Assembly (NCBI GenBank): GCA_023213395.1
Contig: CM041465.1
Location: 209,753,741-209,817,740 of the forward strand
Direction of reading: 5' to 3'
DNA from: Cycas panzhihuaensis
Taxonomy: Eukaryota; Cycadophyta
Length of the DNA stretch: 64,000 nucleotides
The notes under the pieces were generated by a model. It saw nothing but the letters and a program-made list of their open reading frames with translations. It was not told where the DNA came from and did not search any database. Both the position numbers and the translations under genes were made by a program. Of the stretch, positions 25,003 through 35,174 are shown in pieces. Positions within the stretch are counted from its first letter, which is position 1, and every line of letters starts with the position of its first letter.

Positions 25003-25023
25003 CTCCCCCTTAATGTACATTTG
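24979..25023. promoter_or_regulatory. 14-bp inverted repeat across the LTR/polypurine junction
   Basis: CAAATGTACATTAA (24979-24992) and TTAATGTACATTTG (25010-25023) are exact reverse complements separated by 17 bases. Those 17 bases contain the LTR edge (25002) and most of the polypurine tract (25003-25010). A hairpin here would present the plus-strand priming site in its loop. Confidence 0.8.
25003..25010 (-). promoter_or_regulatory. Polypurine tract of insert X
   Basis: Minus-strand AAGGGGGAG abuts the TG of the left-end LTR, the usual plus-strand primer position. Confidence 0.8.
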
Positions 25024-25139
25024 GGTCATTTGTATTTGCATCGCTTTGTCCTTGGAAATGTCTTGAGAATGATGTCTTCAACTTGATCCTTGTCTTCAAT
25101 CTTGTAGTGATGTCTTTGCTGTAGAATGATGTCTTCATC

Positions 25140-26117
25140 TTAATTTTTGTCTTCAATTCTATACTGATGCCTTTGTAAGATGATATCCTCAGCTTGATTT
25201 ACATCTTTAATTCTGTAGTAATGATGTTGATGTAGATGCTCTAGCAAGTGTAAATCTTGATTCTTTATTGTGGCTAGTCTAGTCTGAAGAAGATCCTGTA
25301 AGTAACTGTCTTCAATCACAACTTGCCTGTCATCATTATCTTGTATAAACTCTTGATCATCAATTGCAACTGTGACTTCTTTAATATTTGGAGTGGAGTC
25401 TTGATCAACTTGCATATTCTTTGAACTTGAAACAATGCTCAAAGAAGAAATATCATTTAAACTTGAATCAATACTCAAAGTAGGAATATCATCAATATAA
25501 GATTCATCCTTTATAGGATCATTAGATTCAATTTCTCTTGAAATCAATTCATCACTTTCGATGTCTTCATCTGTAATCTCATCAATGCATTCAACAGTGA
25601 AAATTTCGTTAGTGCTCAGACATTCTTCATCTTCACATGCTGTTTCATCAGTGTTGATGATACTTTCTTCATTCATTGTACCTATACCATAACTAGCCTT
25701 AATTGCCTTTTCAATCATTCGTTGTGTTTCTTCAGGAGTTTGTTCAAATACTTCCCTTAGAAAATCCCAAGCTTCTTTAGCATTACTTGCATGTAGAGTC
25801 ATAGGAATAACAAGATGGAATTTGGAGGGAAGATCAATCTCATTGAATGCAGCACAAATCATAATGAATGTCATTATATCTTTCTTCTCAAACATTTCTT
25901 TTTCTTCATCATCATTAGGGATATCATATTCATCAGTAACAATCTTCCACAAACCTCTAGCTATGAATATACATCTCATTTTAATTATCCAAAAGAAGTA
26001 GTCTTCACCATTATATTTAGGTACTAGAAAAAGCGAATCCCTTAAGTAATATTCATTTGTCTCAAGAGCATATATAACTACATCATTATCCTCCATGATT
26101 GTAAATGCCATGTTCAT
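25140..26117 (-). CDS. Intact gag-like protein (DUF4219/UBN2 type), 325 residues
   Basis: This is the longest intact frame in the window. Residues about 32-66 follow the DUF4219 pattern (KYNGEDYFFWIIKMRCIF...GLWKIV). Residues about 78-125 resemble the UBN2 copia gag core, with NAKEAWDFLREVFEQTPEE near its end. These domains build copia particles. There is no zinc knuckle, protease or pol. From about residue 150 the protein is strongly acidic and low in complexity. It ends in repeats of a unit like EDIILQRH-YRIEDKN. The stop (TAA at 25140-25142) lies inside a further repeat where Gln is expected, and reading through adds about 37 codons to a TGA near 25028, so the original protein was probably longer. 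The start is MNMAF at 26117; M8 (IMEDND) is an alternative. Two short plus-strand frames overlap it as shadows. Confidence 0.8.
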   Translation of the reverse strand: MNMAFTIMEDNDVVIYALETNEYYLRDSLFLVPKYNGEDYFFWIIKMRCIFIARGLWKIVTDEYDIPNDDEEKEMFEKKDIMTFIMICAAFNEIDLPSKFHLVIPMTLHASNAKEAWDFLREVFEQTPEETQRMIEKAIKASYGIGTMNEESIINTDETACEDEECLSTNEIFTVECIDEITDEDIESDELISREIESNDPIKDESYIDDIPTLSIDSSLNDISSLSIVSSSKNMQVDQDSTPNIKEVTVAIDDQEFIQDNDDRQVVIEDSYLQDLLQTRLATIKNQDLHLLEHLHQHHYYRIKDVNQAEDIILQRHQYRIEDKN

Positions 26118-28257
26118 ATGCCACGTGCTTTTTCAATCAATAAACTCACTTATCATTGGTAACTTGCCTATTAATCACTCTCAACAAATTTCCTCATGTT
26201 TCAAACATCACATCATTGCCTTATCCATTTCACATATCACCAACTAGTCACGTGGAATTAATGCCTTATAAATCTCATGATGACCATACATATCATATGT
26301 CACTACCAAGACACACACTTCACTTGATTATCCACAATACACAACTCATACCATTACACTTGCAATCCATGTAACTTCAACAAAAACTCATCCTTCTTTA
26401 CATGTTCACATCATGACACATGCCTAATTTCTTCCTTAACTCACCCAACAAAGTGTCCAACCTTGTCATGTAACCTCACATGTTACAAGGTTCATAATTG
26501 CCAAGTCATCAATTCTCTCATGCAAACACATACCTCATCATATATCCATAACAAGTCTCAAGTCAATAGAGTGTGAAATATGAGTTAATGTCATTTCACA
26601 TTACCGAGATACTCTCCCATGTGAAATACATACAAGAAGGCCTCAATAGTCACCTCATCAATACCTCATATCATCAAAGTATTCTCATACCAATGAATAA
26701 TGAAAAACCTCACACTTTGTCTCATGTCACCATGTCAACACATCAAACCAAGAACTTACTTCAAAAAATCACTCACTTATATTGCCATAAAGCCATAACT
26801 GTAATGACTCCACCATCAACTCAATGCTAAATATTGCTTTCTTGTAACAATAGCTCACTTGCTTATGCCCTCTTATTACCCTTCTCTTGCCCTTGTCATG
26901 CCCTCAATTTTGCCTGTCAAATTGATTAAAGAATGCACCATCAAAATATGTCAAATCTTGCCCTTAACATGTTCAACAAATGCCCAAACTTAAGATGTAA
27001 TCCTAATAGCTTTCAAATGTTGTCTCTCAAAGACACCTCTTGTCATGTAAAGAACTCTTTATCACATCATCAATCACCCATAATATGCTTAATTATGCCC
27101 TCTTCATCATAAATCATTAATACATCACCATCATCACTTTGCCACATCAAAACATATCATATCACCATCATAATGTGCTCACTCATCTTCTCAAAATGCA
27201 TACAGGGGTTATAACTATGCCTTATGTCACCACATCGCTACCAATTAAAAGTGCAAAATGAACACTCATATCACCTCTTTTATAATAAAATACATCTCAT
27301 ACATACCCTATCACCTCCTTCATGTTTATCAAATAAATAATCCTTAATCAATAAGAGTCCATGACCAAAGGTGAAGAGTCCACTCCAAAGGTTGAAAAAG
27401 CTTTCATTTGATGATCAACACCACTGCACCAAAGCTATAATGGACACTACATGATGAGTCACTTAATCTTCAACATCTCAAAAATGATAGAGTCGATCCC
27501 TTCTCACTTTGATGTGCTATACATGATGTGACATGAGATACCATTTATATTTTAATATATTTACTTAATTGTGCCATGTTCTTAAAGAGGCAAACACCAT
27601 ATAGCCTTATATCACCATTAAATCAATCATTTTAAAAGACAAAGGTTCCAAATATGTACCAAAATATTAAATCTCAAAGGTTGAAACTAAATATATTAAG
27701 TCACTTTATAAATTAAAATTTATAAAGGCGTTAATAGGTGCATCACAAAGAACGACTTTATAATCAATATTGGTGAACTTAATATAAAGTCGGTAACGAA
27801 ACATCACCCAATATACTTTGGTTAAAATTATAACGCTGCGACTAAGGGTGAATCGAATCAACTTATAGTGATGACTGCAAAACTAGATGGATTGCTCTCA
27901 ACAAATCTGATTGGAATTGAAGAACACAGTTCATAATTACATAGATCTTTGGAGTAAAAGATTCGAACCTTTGCAAGCAAGCTGATCCATGCAACGAGCA
28001 GTCTTGATCCACGTAAGCTGTCAAAATATCAGGCCCTACATGACTTGACCATACATCGATATCATCTTTTTCTCCACTCTCAAATCCATCAATGGGTTAG
28101 ATATGCTTATTATCAATATGTTGCTTGTGATGTAGCAAGTTAAAGATATGTGCACAGTGCACTCTAAAATTGCGTGATAACTTTCAGCCATATTTACACC
28201 TGCCACGCATCTGAATTATAGCTTTTGGTCATCTGAAATGTCACTAGTGAATTTATT
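26118..28257 (-). other. Long non-coding leader of insert X
   Basis: About 2.1 kb upstream of the gag-like frame in its sense direction. The plus strand is rich in C, A and T with very few G, full of short 'catca' and 'cacat' phrases, so the sense strand is rich in G, A and T. The composition differs sharply from the flanks. Plus-strand frames at 26156-26374 and 26573-26830 are antisense chance frames. No primer site for a standard initiator-Met tRNA lies between 26118 and 28257. Confidence 0.55.
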
Positions 28258-28530
28258 GTTGTAGTGGCCTATCAAGGTTTACCAGAAGGAGGCTCGCAGT
28301 CCCGATACTCATAGAATAGACACCAAGAGCCGTGTAAAGAATATACATCTTATATTTATTGATCGTATTATACTTTCACGGCTCTACAAAGGCTCTACAC
28401 TCTACAACTTCTTTATATATAAATGGACAACATTAAACATCCCTCGTCAAAATCACCTCCATGCTCAGTTTCATTTCAACTTAACTTGGACGCTTAGTTT
28501 CACTTTAACTTAACCTAGACAGTTTGATAT
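28258..28530 (-). repeat. LTR-like segment joining TRIM and leader in X
   Basis: On the minus strand this holds a TATATAAA box (around 28413-28422), an AATAAATATAAG poly(A)-type signal near 28360, and a right-hand end ...CACTACAACA near 28258. Together with the adjoining 81-bp repeat (28531-28611) it could be one LTR of about 354 bp running TGTTGGACT...CTACAACA. If so, the element's 5' repeat is a shortened copy. This is a reading from signals only. Confidence 0.4.
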
Positions 28531-28842
28531 TGTGACTTGTCGTTACACCAAAAGCCCCGGGGTGATTTGGGAAGAGGACTCCTCGGCAAGTGAACCAACC
28601 ATAGTCCAACACTCCCCCGTGATGAGGAGGCCGCCATAGCACGTATCGCCTATGTTATAATTCCACCTGAATCGGGGGTGCAAGGGAACCCCATCGAGGA
28701 AAGGGGCTTTGTTCGGCATATGCGCGGGATTTAAACATTGAACCTGGGCTCTGATACCACTTGTGACTTGTCGTTACACCAAAAGCCCCAGGGTGATTTA
28801 GGAAGAGGACTCCTTGGCAAGTGAACCAGCCATAGTCCAACA
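28531..28842 (-). mobile_element. TRIM/SMART-like miniature LTR unit
   Basis: Two direct 81-bp repeats (28531-28611 and 28762-28842) flank 150 bp. They differ at four positions, all transitions. On the minus strand the first repeat (28842-28762) is followed two bases later by a perfect TGGTATCAGAGC primer site (28759-28748), and the second (from 28611) is preceded by a polypurine tract (ACGGGGGAG). Repeats start TGTTGGAC and end GTCACA. The size, primer site, polypurine tract and absence of coding fit a terminal-repeat retrotransposon in miniature. It is far more GC-rich than its surroundings. No 5S rRNA-like sequence is present, so it is not the Cassandra family. The 62-codon frame at 28655-28843 is incidental. 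Confidence 0.8.
28748..28759 (-). promoter_or_regulatory. Primer-binding site of the TRIM-like unit
   Basis: Minus-strand TGGTATCAGAGC is an exact match to the plant initiator-Met tRNA primer complement, two bases inside the 81-bp repeat. Confidence 0.85.
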
Positions 28843-28847
28843 TACTG
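28843..28847. repeat. Target site duplication of insert X, right copy (TACTG)
   Basis: Exact copy of 24770-24774. The Copia2 5' LTR resumes here. Confidence 0.75.
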
Positions 28848-29216
28848 GACCCTTACATAGGAGTTTGGCGGTGGGGGCCCTTGAGAAGAAATTTTGGATG
28901 TCCTATAAGGGTCTTTGATAACCTATGGTTTATGCCCATTATATTTGTAAAACTACAAGGTGATATTTTATAAAATTATGTTTATATATACTTCTATAAT
29001 AACACATTTAAAAAGGGTTAGATAAGAAGAGAGTTGGGGTTTCTCTTATACTTCTCTAATTATTACTTAGATTAATAAAATGGTCTATGATTAGACTTGA
29101 ATATCTAGTTATTCCTTATTTAATGTGCTTGGATTCATTAATTATTTACTTTTTACATTATTTTAAGTTATGTTATTATATTATTTCTCTTGGTTATTTC
29201 TCTACACTTGGTATTA
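28843..29216 (+). repeat. Copia2 5' LTR, right piece
   Basis: It aligns with the 3' LTR at about 33316-33659: 'ctatggtttatg', 'agaagagagttgg', 'agattaataaaat', 'tgtgcttggattcattaat'. It ends CTCTACA before the primer site. The first 60 bases are the least conserved part. Confidence 0.85.
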
Positions 29217-29218
29217 AA

Positions 29219-29231
29219 GCTAGGGTTTTAG
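29219..29231 (+). promoter_or_regulatory. Copia2 primer-binding site
   Basis: TGGTATTAAAGCT two bases after the LTR. It is identical to the Copia1 primer site. Confidence 0.85.
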
Positions 29232-29291
29232 TTTTGTTAGAAGTCATTTATTGAGTGGAAGCTCTATTTGGTGAACTTAGGTATAAAGACC

Positions 29292-30010
29292 ATGATAAAC
29301 ACTATAAATATGGAGAGTGAAAAGTTTAATAGCCAGAACTTTGAGTTATGGAATCTAAAGATAGAAGATATCCTTGTTAAGAAGGATTAGTAGATCATTG
29401 TAGTAGGAACAAAGCTTATGACTATGGCTAGTGAAGACTGGAATAAGCTTGATAGAAAGGCAACTAATTCCATAAGATTATACCTTTTAGATACTGTGTT
29501 ATTAAATATTTCCTCAGAGTTTATGTCCATAGATATATGGAATAAGTTAGTGTCTTTATATCAATCAAAGTCATTAACAAACTATTTCTTAAGAAAATGT
29601 TGTATTCACTCAAGACGAGTGATGGAGATGTGACTATAGATCATCTCATTATATTTAACATTGTGGTGATCCAACTTATTTTAGTTGAGATAATAATATC
29701 TAAAGAAGACAAGTGTATTACTCTATTGTGTTCACCTCTTAATTCTTAAGACAACCTTATAATAGTGATAAGTAGTATAGTTACTACCACCTTAAAGTTT
29801 GATGAAGTTGTTACTACTTTACTATAATATTAGACGAGATGAAAATCTTCTAAAGATCATGGTAAAGAGGCATTGATAATGAGAGGTTATACATTAGATT
29901 GCAACCAATGAAGGCCTAGGTACAAATGATTAAAATCCAAAGGAAAATTTAAATGGTATGCTAGAGATGTGGCAAGGTTGGCCATATCAAGAACTAGTGT
30001 AGATCCAAGG
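29292..30010 (+). pseudogene. gag: Copia2 gag remnant with zinc knuckle
   Basis: The frame opens MINTINMESEKF (29292), continues ELWNLKIEDILV, then two consecutive stops where Gln and Trp are usual in this family. An open stretch at 29418-29633 matches the copia gag core (ATNSIRLYLLDTVL... IWNKLVSLY). The zinc knuckle (29959-30000) keeps all four ligands, C-x2-C-x4-H-x4-C, around GKVGH, but has two stops inside it. The region between carries frameshifts. Gag would form the particle and bind RNA; this copy cannot. Confidence 0.8.
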
Positions 30011-30099
30011 TTGATAAGGGTAAGTCATCTGAAGCTAATTCTTCCATAGTAATAAAGGCCTTTGATGAAGATGATGGTGATGTTTATTTAGCTACCTTA

Positions 30100-30650
30100 A
30101 ATAAGATGTCAAATGTTAAGTCTTGGTTAATTAACTCTAATGCCTTACTTCATATTACCCCCATAGGGGTGGTTTTATGAATATGAAATTATTGATCGAG
30201 GTGAAGTATTCTTTAGGGACCATTACCATATATAATTATGGATTATGAAATAGTAAAGGTTTAATGTAGAGGTGGAAGGGTTAAAACTATCCCTGATGTA
30301 AATTATATCCTTAGTTTGGCTATGAGCCTATTGTTTATTAGTTAATTAGGTGATGTAGGAATCAAAGTGACTTTTAATAAAGATAGATGTAAAATGGTCC
30401 AAGGAGCATTGGTGTTAACAAGAGAAGTCTAGTTTGGAATACTTTATAAGCTTAATGTTAGCACAATAAGTGTTAGTGGTTATACTCTAACTGTTACAGA
30501 ATGTAGTAGTAATACATGTGATATCCAAGTGTTGTTGACTAGTAGGACTATGTTATAGTATCAGAGATTGGGCCACATTAGAGAAAATGGCCTCTATGAT
30601 TTACTCTCCAAAGATATGCTTAAAGATATATCTAGGACTAATATCTCCTT

Positions 30651-30699
<49 letters not shown>

Positions 30700-33225
30700 A
30701 TGTAAGCATTGTATTTATGTCAAACATAATCATATAAGTTTTCCTTTTAGTTTGAAGAGAGTGAAGGGGATTTTTCAATTAGTATACACTAATATTTTTG
30801 GGCCTATTGATGTATTCTCTTTGGGTGGATCCAAATATTTTATCTTATTCATTAATAATTTCTCAAGAGAGATATGTTTCTCAAGTAAAAATATAAAGTT
30901 TTTAGCAAATTCAAGGAATTCAAGTCCTTGGTCAAAAACTAGATTGATAGGATGATCATGGTGCTAAAAATTGATAATAGAGGTGAGTTTTGCTTAAATG
31001 AATTTGAGTATTTCTATAAGTAGTGTGGAATAACAAAGTAAAAGATAACTCTTTATATGCCATAATATAATAGAGTTTCTAAAAAAATGAATAGGACCTT
31101 ATTAAAAAGATCAATAAGTATACTTAGTGCTACTAATTTAGAGATGAAATTCTAGATTAAGACTATAATGACTACGAATTACGTAATAAATAGATCATCA
31201 ATAACTGCTTTAGTGAATAAAATACTCAAAGAAGTATGGTTTGGTAAGAAACCATATCTAGGTCATCTTAGAGTGTTTGGTTGTGGAATTTTTATGCATG
31301 TTCCTAGCCTATAGAGGATAAAGCTTGATTTTAAAACATAAAAGTATATTTTTATAGGCTATAGTGATAGAGTAAAAGGGTATAAGCTTTATAACCTTGA
31401 ATCACATAAATCTATATATAGTTATGATGTTATTTTTAAAGAGGAGTTCAAGTCTCTAAAGTAGGATGAAGAACCAAAGGAGGAATACTCTAAGAAAGTG
31501 AAGTTCAAAACAAGAGATGAGGATTTTGCATTAGAATATGAGCCAACTGAAGATAGTGAATCGACTAAGGAAGTGGCCCAACCTCATGAACCCCCATCTT
31601 AAGGAGATCAACTCATGAGAAAAAATAGCTTAACATGTATATTTCTAAAGACTTTTATCACTCCTCATTTATTTTAGTTACTATAGGTAAAGATCCATGT
31701 ATTATTCGAGAGGCTCTAGAGTCAAAAGAGAGCAAACTCTAAAAGAATGCCCAAGAAGAAATGATAGCCTTATATAAGAATGAAATGTAGGATTTGGTGA
31801 CAGAAAACCTATTGATAATAATTGGATCTTCAAACATAATTTTAGGCAAATGGTACTATGAAAAAATATAAGGCTCATTTGGTAATAAAAGGTTATTCCC
31901 AAATAAAGGAAATATATTTTGATGAGGTTTTTTCTCTTATTGAAAAATTAACTTCAATCAGATTTATAGTAGCTATAATAGCTACTTGTAATCTTATGGT
32001 GGATCAAATGGATGTGAAGACAACCTTTTTTCATGGTGACCTTGAGGAAGAAATTTATACATTACAGCCTAAATGTTTTGAAGATGCAAGTCAGGAGAAT
32101 ATGGTGTGTAGTTGAAGAAATCAATATATAGTGTGAAACAGTCACTAAAATTTGACTTACACATGTTAATAGATGCCTTTGTACATAGTAAGGATGATTT
32201 CTATATCTATTTTAAATAAGTTAGTGATCACTTTGTTATCTTGGCTTTATATGTTGATGATATATTGTTAATGGGTAATAGTAAAGAAATAAACCAACTT
32301 GTGAAAGCCCAATTGGCATCTTATTTTGAGATGGACCTTGGTACTACACATTTTATTTTGGATATTAAAATAAAAAAAGATAAGGAAAAGAGGAAGGTTT
32401 ATCTTAACCAAAGATAGTATATTGAAACAATACTATAACAATTCAAAAGATTATAGTCTAATAAATGTTCATTTCCTAATTGGTTTTAAACTATTAGTTG
32501 AGTAATGCCTAAAGACCTACTAAGATATTATAGACATAACCTTTGTTCTATATGCAAGTGTAATTGGAAGTCTAATATATATAATGGTTAGTACTCAACC
32601 AAATATTACCTATATAGTGGGAGTTATTAGAAGATATGTTTCAAACCTAGGTAATGAGCATTAGGGTGTTATGAAAAGGAATTTTAGGTACCTGCAAGAC
32701 ACATAAGACAATGAAATTTACTACTAAGGAGTTCCCATAGAGAGTTGAACAATAGATTTAAAAGGATTTGTTGATGCTAATTGGGCATGAGTTCTTAGCA
32801 ATAGAATATCTATAAGTAGATATGTGTTTACCCTTTGTGGTAGTACGATCAATTAAATGAGTAAGAAACAAGAAGTTATTACACTTTTAGGCATAAAAGT
32901 AGAGTATATAGTAACTACTCATGCATGCAACAAAATAATTTAGTTATGGAGATTATGCATAGATGTTTTCTTTAAGTAAGAAACTATAAGGATAGATTGT
33001 AATAGTCAAAGTGAAATCTATCTAGTAAAGAACCCTACTTTTCATGCTAGATGAAAGCATATTGATGTGTAGTTCTATTTTGTGAGAGAAATGGTTGATT
33101 CCAATAAGGTGGACTTATAGAAGGTTACTACATAAGAGAATATTATAGACTTATTGACTAAGGCTATTAGTATAGAAATATTTAAATGGTATAGAGAAGT
33201 AATAAGTATTTATGATTTAGGCATT
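30100..33225 (+). pseudogene. pol: Copia2 pol remnant
   Basis: Protease remnant: SWLINSNALLHIT (about 30118-30156), in which the catalytic Asp of D-S-G/S is replaced by Asn. GAG-pre has YQRLGHIRENGL (about 30560). The integrase core starts with VYTNIFGPID (30780-30810), where the first catalytic Asp is Asn, and continues to FGCGIFMHVPS near 31280. Reverse transcriptase has DQMDVKTTFFHGDLEEEIY (about 32004-32060) and an intact YVDD (32249-32260). RNase H (about 32550-33200) has recognisable TQPNITY, W/Y-rich and C-terminal D-I-L/I-D-LLTKA-type blocks. Stops at expected Gln, Trp and Arg codons and several frameshifts break it. A TA microsatellite disrupts the zinc-binding end of GAG-pre. Confidence 0.85.
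30653..30697. repeat. (TA)n microsatellite inside Copia2 integrase region
   Basis: About 22 TA units sit between SFD and CKHCIYVKHN-like codons of GAG-pre-integrase, so the expansion arose within coding sequence after the element died. Confidence 0.95.
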
Positions 33226-33272
33226 CAATAGTTATGTAAGTTTCTTACAAAGTATTCAACAAGTGGGAGATT

Positions 33273-33659
33273 ATTAGATATGTTGAACACTTTGCAAGTG
33301 TTACATGGGTATAGGCATTATACCCCCTGATTTTTTTTTTTGGGTATCTTATCGGGGTCTTTTGCAATCTATGGTTTATGTTAATTATATTTGTAAAATC
33401 ACAAAGTGGTATCTTATTAAATTATATTTATAAATACTTCTATAATGACATATGTAAAAAGGCTTGGATGAGTGGATAAGAAGAGAGTTGGGATTTCTCT
33501 TATAATTCTCTAGCTGTTGCTTAGATTAATAAAATAGTCTATGCTTAGATTAGAATCTTTGGGTGTTCCCTATTGATGTGCTTGGATTCATTAATCATTT
33601 GCTTTTTACATTATTTCAAGTTTTATTATTATATCATTTCTTTTGGCTATTTCTCTATA
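33273..33659 (+). repeat. Copia2 3' LTR
   Basis: It begins TATTAGATATG (TG of the 5' copy mutated to TA) after the polypurine AAGTGGGAGA (33261-33270) and ends CTCTATA. It covers the full LTR without the X insert, which is how the insert in the 5' copy can be measured. Confidence 0.85.
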
Positions 33660-33680
33660 GAGAATTTAAAGTTTTCTATA

Positions 33681-33965
33681 TGGTATCAGAGCCATGGTGA
33701 TATTTCAATCCTGTCATAGCCTGGTTGTTAACCATATTGTAAAAGATCTTGTAGAGATAGATTGAAGCCTATATGAGATAGTTACAAGGCCAATGATAGA
33801 GCCAACATGAGCCAATCCATGAGTTAATTTTAGAAGAGAATTTAAAGAGCCAAAACTTGATTATACTAATGACATATGACCAAGATCTTGGGGTAAGATG
33901 AAGATGATTCAAAGCTATATAAAAAAGATGAAGTCCCATCAAAATGAATACAAAAAAATTGATGG

Positions 33966-34004
<39 letters not shown>

Positions 34005-34990
34005 TTTTTATGAGGTAAAATAAATAAATCATGGGTTTTAAAATAGGATCGCACAACCTAGTACATCAATAAAATTTATAGTCTAAGGCACAAATTGGTC
34101 ATTCCAAACCCATGGCCAAACTTAAAAAAACATTAAAATCAAACTAAATCATGTTAGGATAAGCCCCTTGGTTAGCTCTACTATTACTCATGGAATCTTT
34201 CCCCCTCAACTAGTCTAGATTGATGGTATATTGATTATTAAATTAATGTGAATATTTATTTTAGTAGATTAGCATTGTATTTAATAAATATACAAGTTTA
34301 AAACAAGTCCATTAAATAATGATGTGAACTTTTGCTAGTTTCATTCATCGATATAGATTGCCCCCTATAAAAGTGATTGAGATTTTATGAGATCAGCTCA
34401 CCTCATCTCATAATTAGTAACAATGGATATGCTCATGTATAAAGATTTAATATTCCATATATAAAGACATTTTAGTTTATTAGTGAAGGCATTTATGAGT
34501 ATCTCATAATTGAGATTCACTGCTAGAATGATACCAATATCAATTTGTATGAAACAAGTAAAGAACTTATAAGTTAAATAAAAATAAAAAGCCACATATT
34601 AATATTTTAACAACATAAAGAGATATGTTGACATTTTTGAATGTTTTGAAGGCTCCCAAATATATGTTGATGAAAATTGATGAGAAAGAAAGGAAGTTTG
34701 GTTTAAAATGAATAATTAAAGGTTCAATTATGTTGATTCAAGGGTTAAAATTAAAGATGTGGGATATATTTAATAAAAAATTTGATATGGGTATCTTAAT
34801 ATGCTAGATATGATTAAAATCCCCCTTAGTATTTCATATATTTGATTTAGTGGAATTGTACAACACTAATCAATTATCGTATGTTGGAGTTAATGTTCAT
34901 TTCTCCCTAATTAAGTGTGCATAATAATTAATGATGCTATGAGAATGCCACAATCGATTTCAACCATTTGAGCTATTAGGTACATATTTT
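33681..34990 (+). mobile_element. Family A interior fragment with intact primer site
   Basis: It starts with TGGTATCAGAGCC (33681-33693), a perfect initiator-Met primer site, and aligns to about 34370 with 12786-13270 ('gttgttaac', 'aagcctatatgag', 'ccaatgatagagcc', 'agatgaagatg'). From about 34620 it matches 15090-15430 and 100-400 ('gaaggctccc', 'gatttagtgg'). About 1.8 kb of the interior is therefore deleted. It ends where an unrelated LTR begins near 35016. The overlapping 95- and 62-codon minus-strand frames span the CA repeat and are spurious. Confidence 0.65.
33968..34003. repeat. (CA)n microsatellite
   Basis: About 17 CA units within the family A fragment. Confidence 0.97.
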
Positions 34991-35015
34991 TTTATTATTT
35001 TTTGAATTTAAATAG

Positions 35016-35172
35016 TGTCAGTTGATGGCAGATTTGCTCCTAACATCCTAATTATAAATAAAAGGTCTCTAACCCAAAGGTGTTTTCAAATACCACCATT
35101 ATTTTAGATATTTGTTAATATTTTTAATATGGCAACCTTATAATCACTTTGCTCTGTCTCCATGCTCCTTCA
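35016..35172 (+). repeat. Likely 5' LTR (end portion) of plus-strand copia element 5p
   Basis: It ends CTCCTTCA (35172) followed by TTTGGTATTAGAGCT (primer site, 35175-). A TATAAATAAAAGG box lies near 35055. The left edge is uncertain: TGTCAGTTGATGG at 35016 is the best TG start after family A similarity stops. No second copy is present. Confidence 0.5.
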
Positions 35173-35174
35173 TT

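Larger units (their letters stand above)
24775..28842 (-). mobile_element. Insert X: gag-only composite LTR element with non-matching ends
   Basis: This 4,068 bp insert splits the Copia2 5' LTR and is bounded by TGTTGGA...TCCAACA ends and a perfect TACTG duplication. Read on the minus strand, the right end is a TRIM-like unit (28842-28531). Next come an LTR-like stretch (28530-28258), a long non-coding leader, a 325-codon gag-like frame, a polypurine tract and an LTR at the left end. The left LTR (24775-25002) and the right-end repeat (81 bp) are unrelated apart from their tips, so X does not have a normal pair of LTRs. A template switch between two co-packaged RNAs, or recombination between two adjacent insertions, could explain it. 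X is younger than Copia2. Confidence 0.65.
24721..33659 (+). mobile_element. Copia2, Ty1/copia element with a nested insert
   Basis: The element runs TGTTAGATATG...CTCTATA. Its own sequence is about 4.9 kb once the 4.07 kb insert X (24775-28842) in the 5' LTR is removed. It has a primer site, gag with zinc knuckle, protease, integrase, reverse transcriptase, RNase H and a polypurine tract (about 33261-33272) before the 3' LTR. The LTRs are visibly diverged and all coding parts carry stops. It inserted beside family A sequence. Confidence 0.9.

Noticed and set aside
26156-26830. Two plus-strand frames (72 and 85 codons)
   Set aside because: Antisense to the leader of insert X; produced by its G-poor composition.
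28531-28842. Cassandra-type TRIM carrying 5S rRNA
   Set aside because: No 5S internal promoter motifs or 5S-like sequence in the repeats.
33769-34056. 95- and 62-codon minus-strand frames
   Set aside because: They span a CA microsatellite inside the non-coding family A interior.
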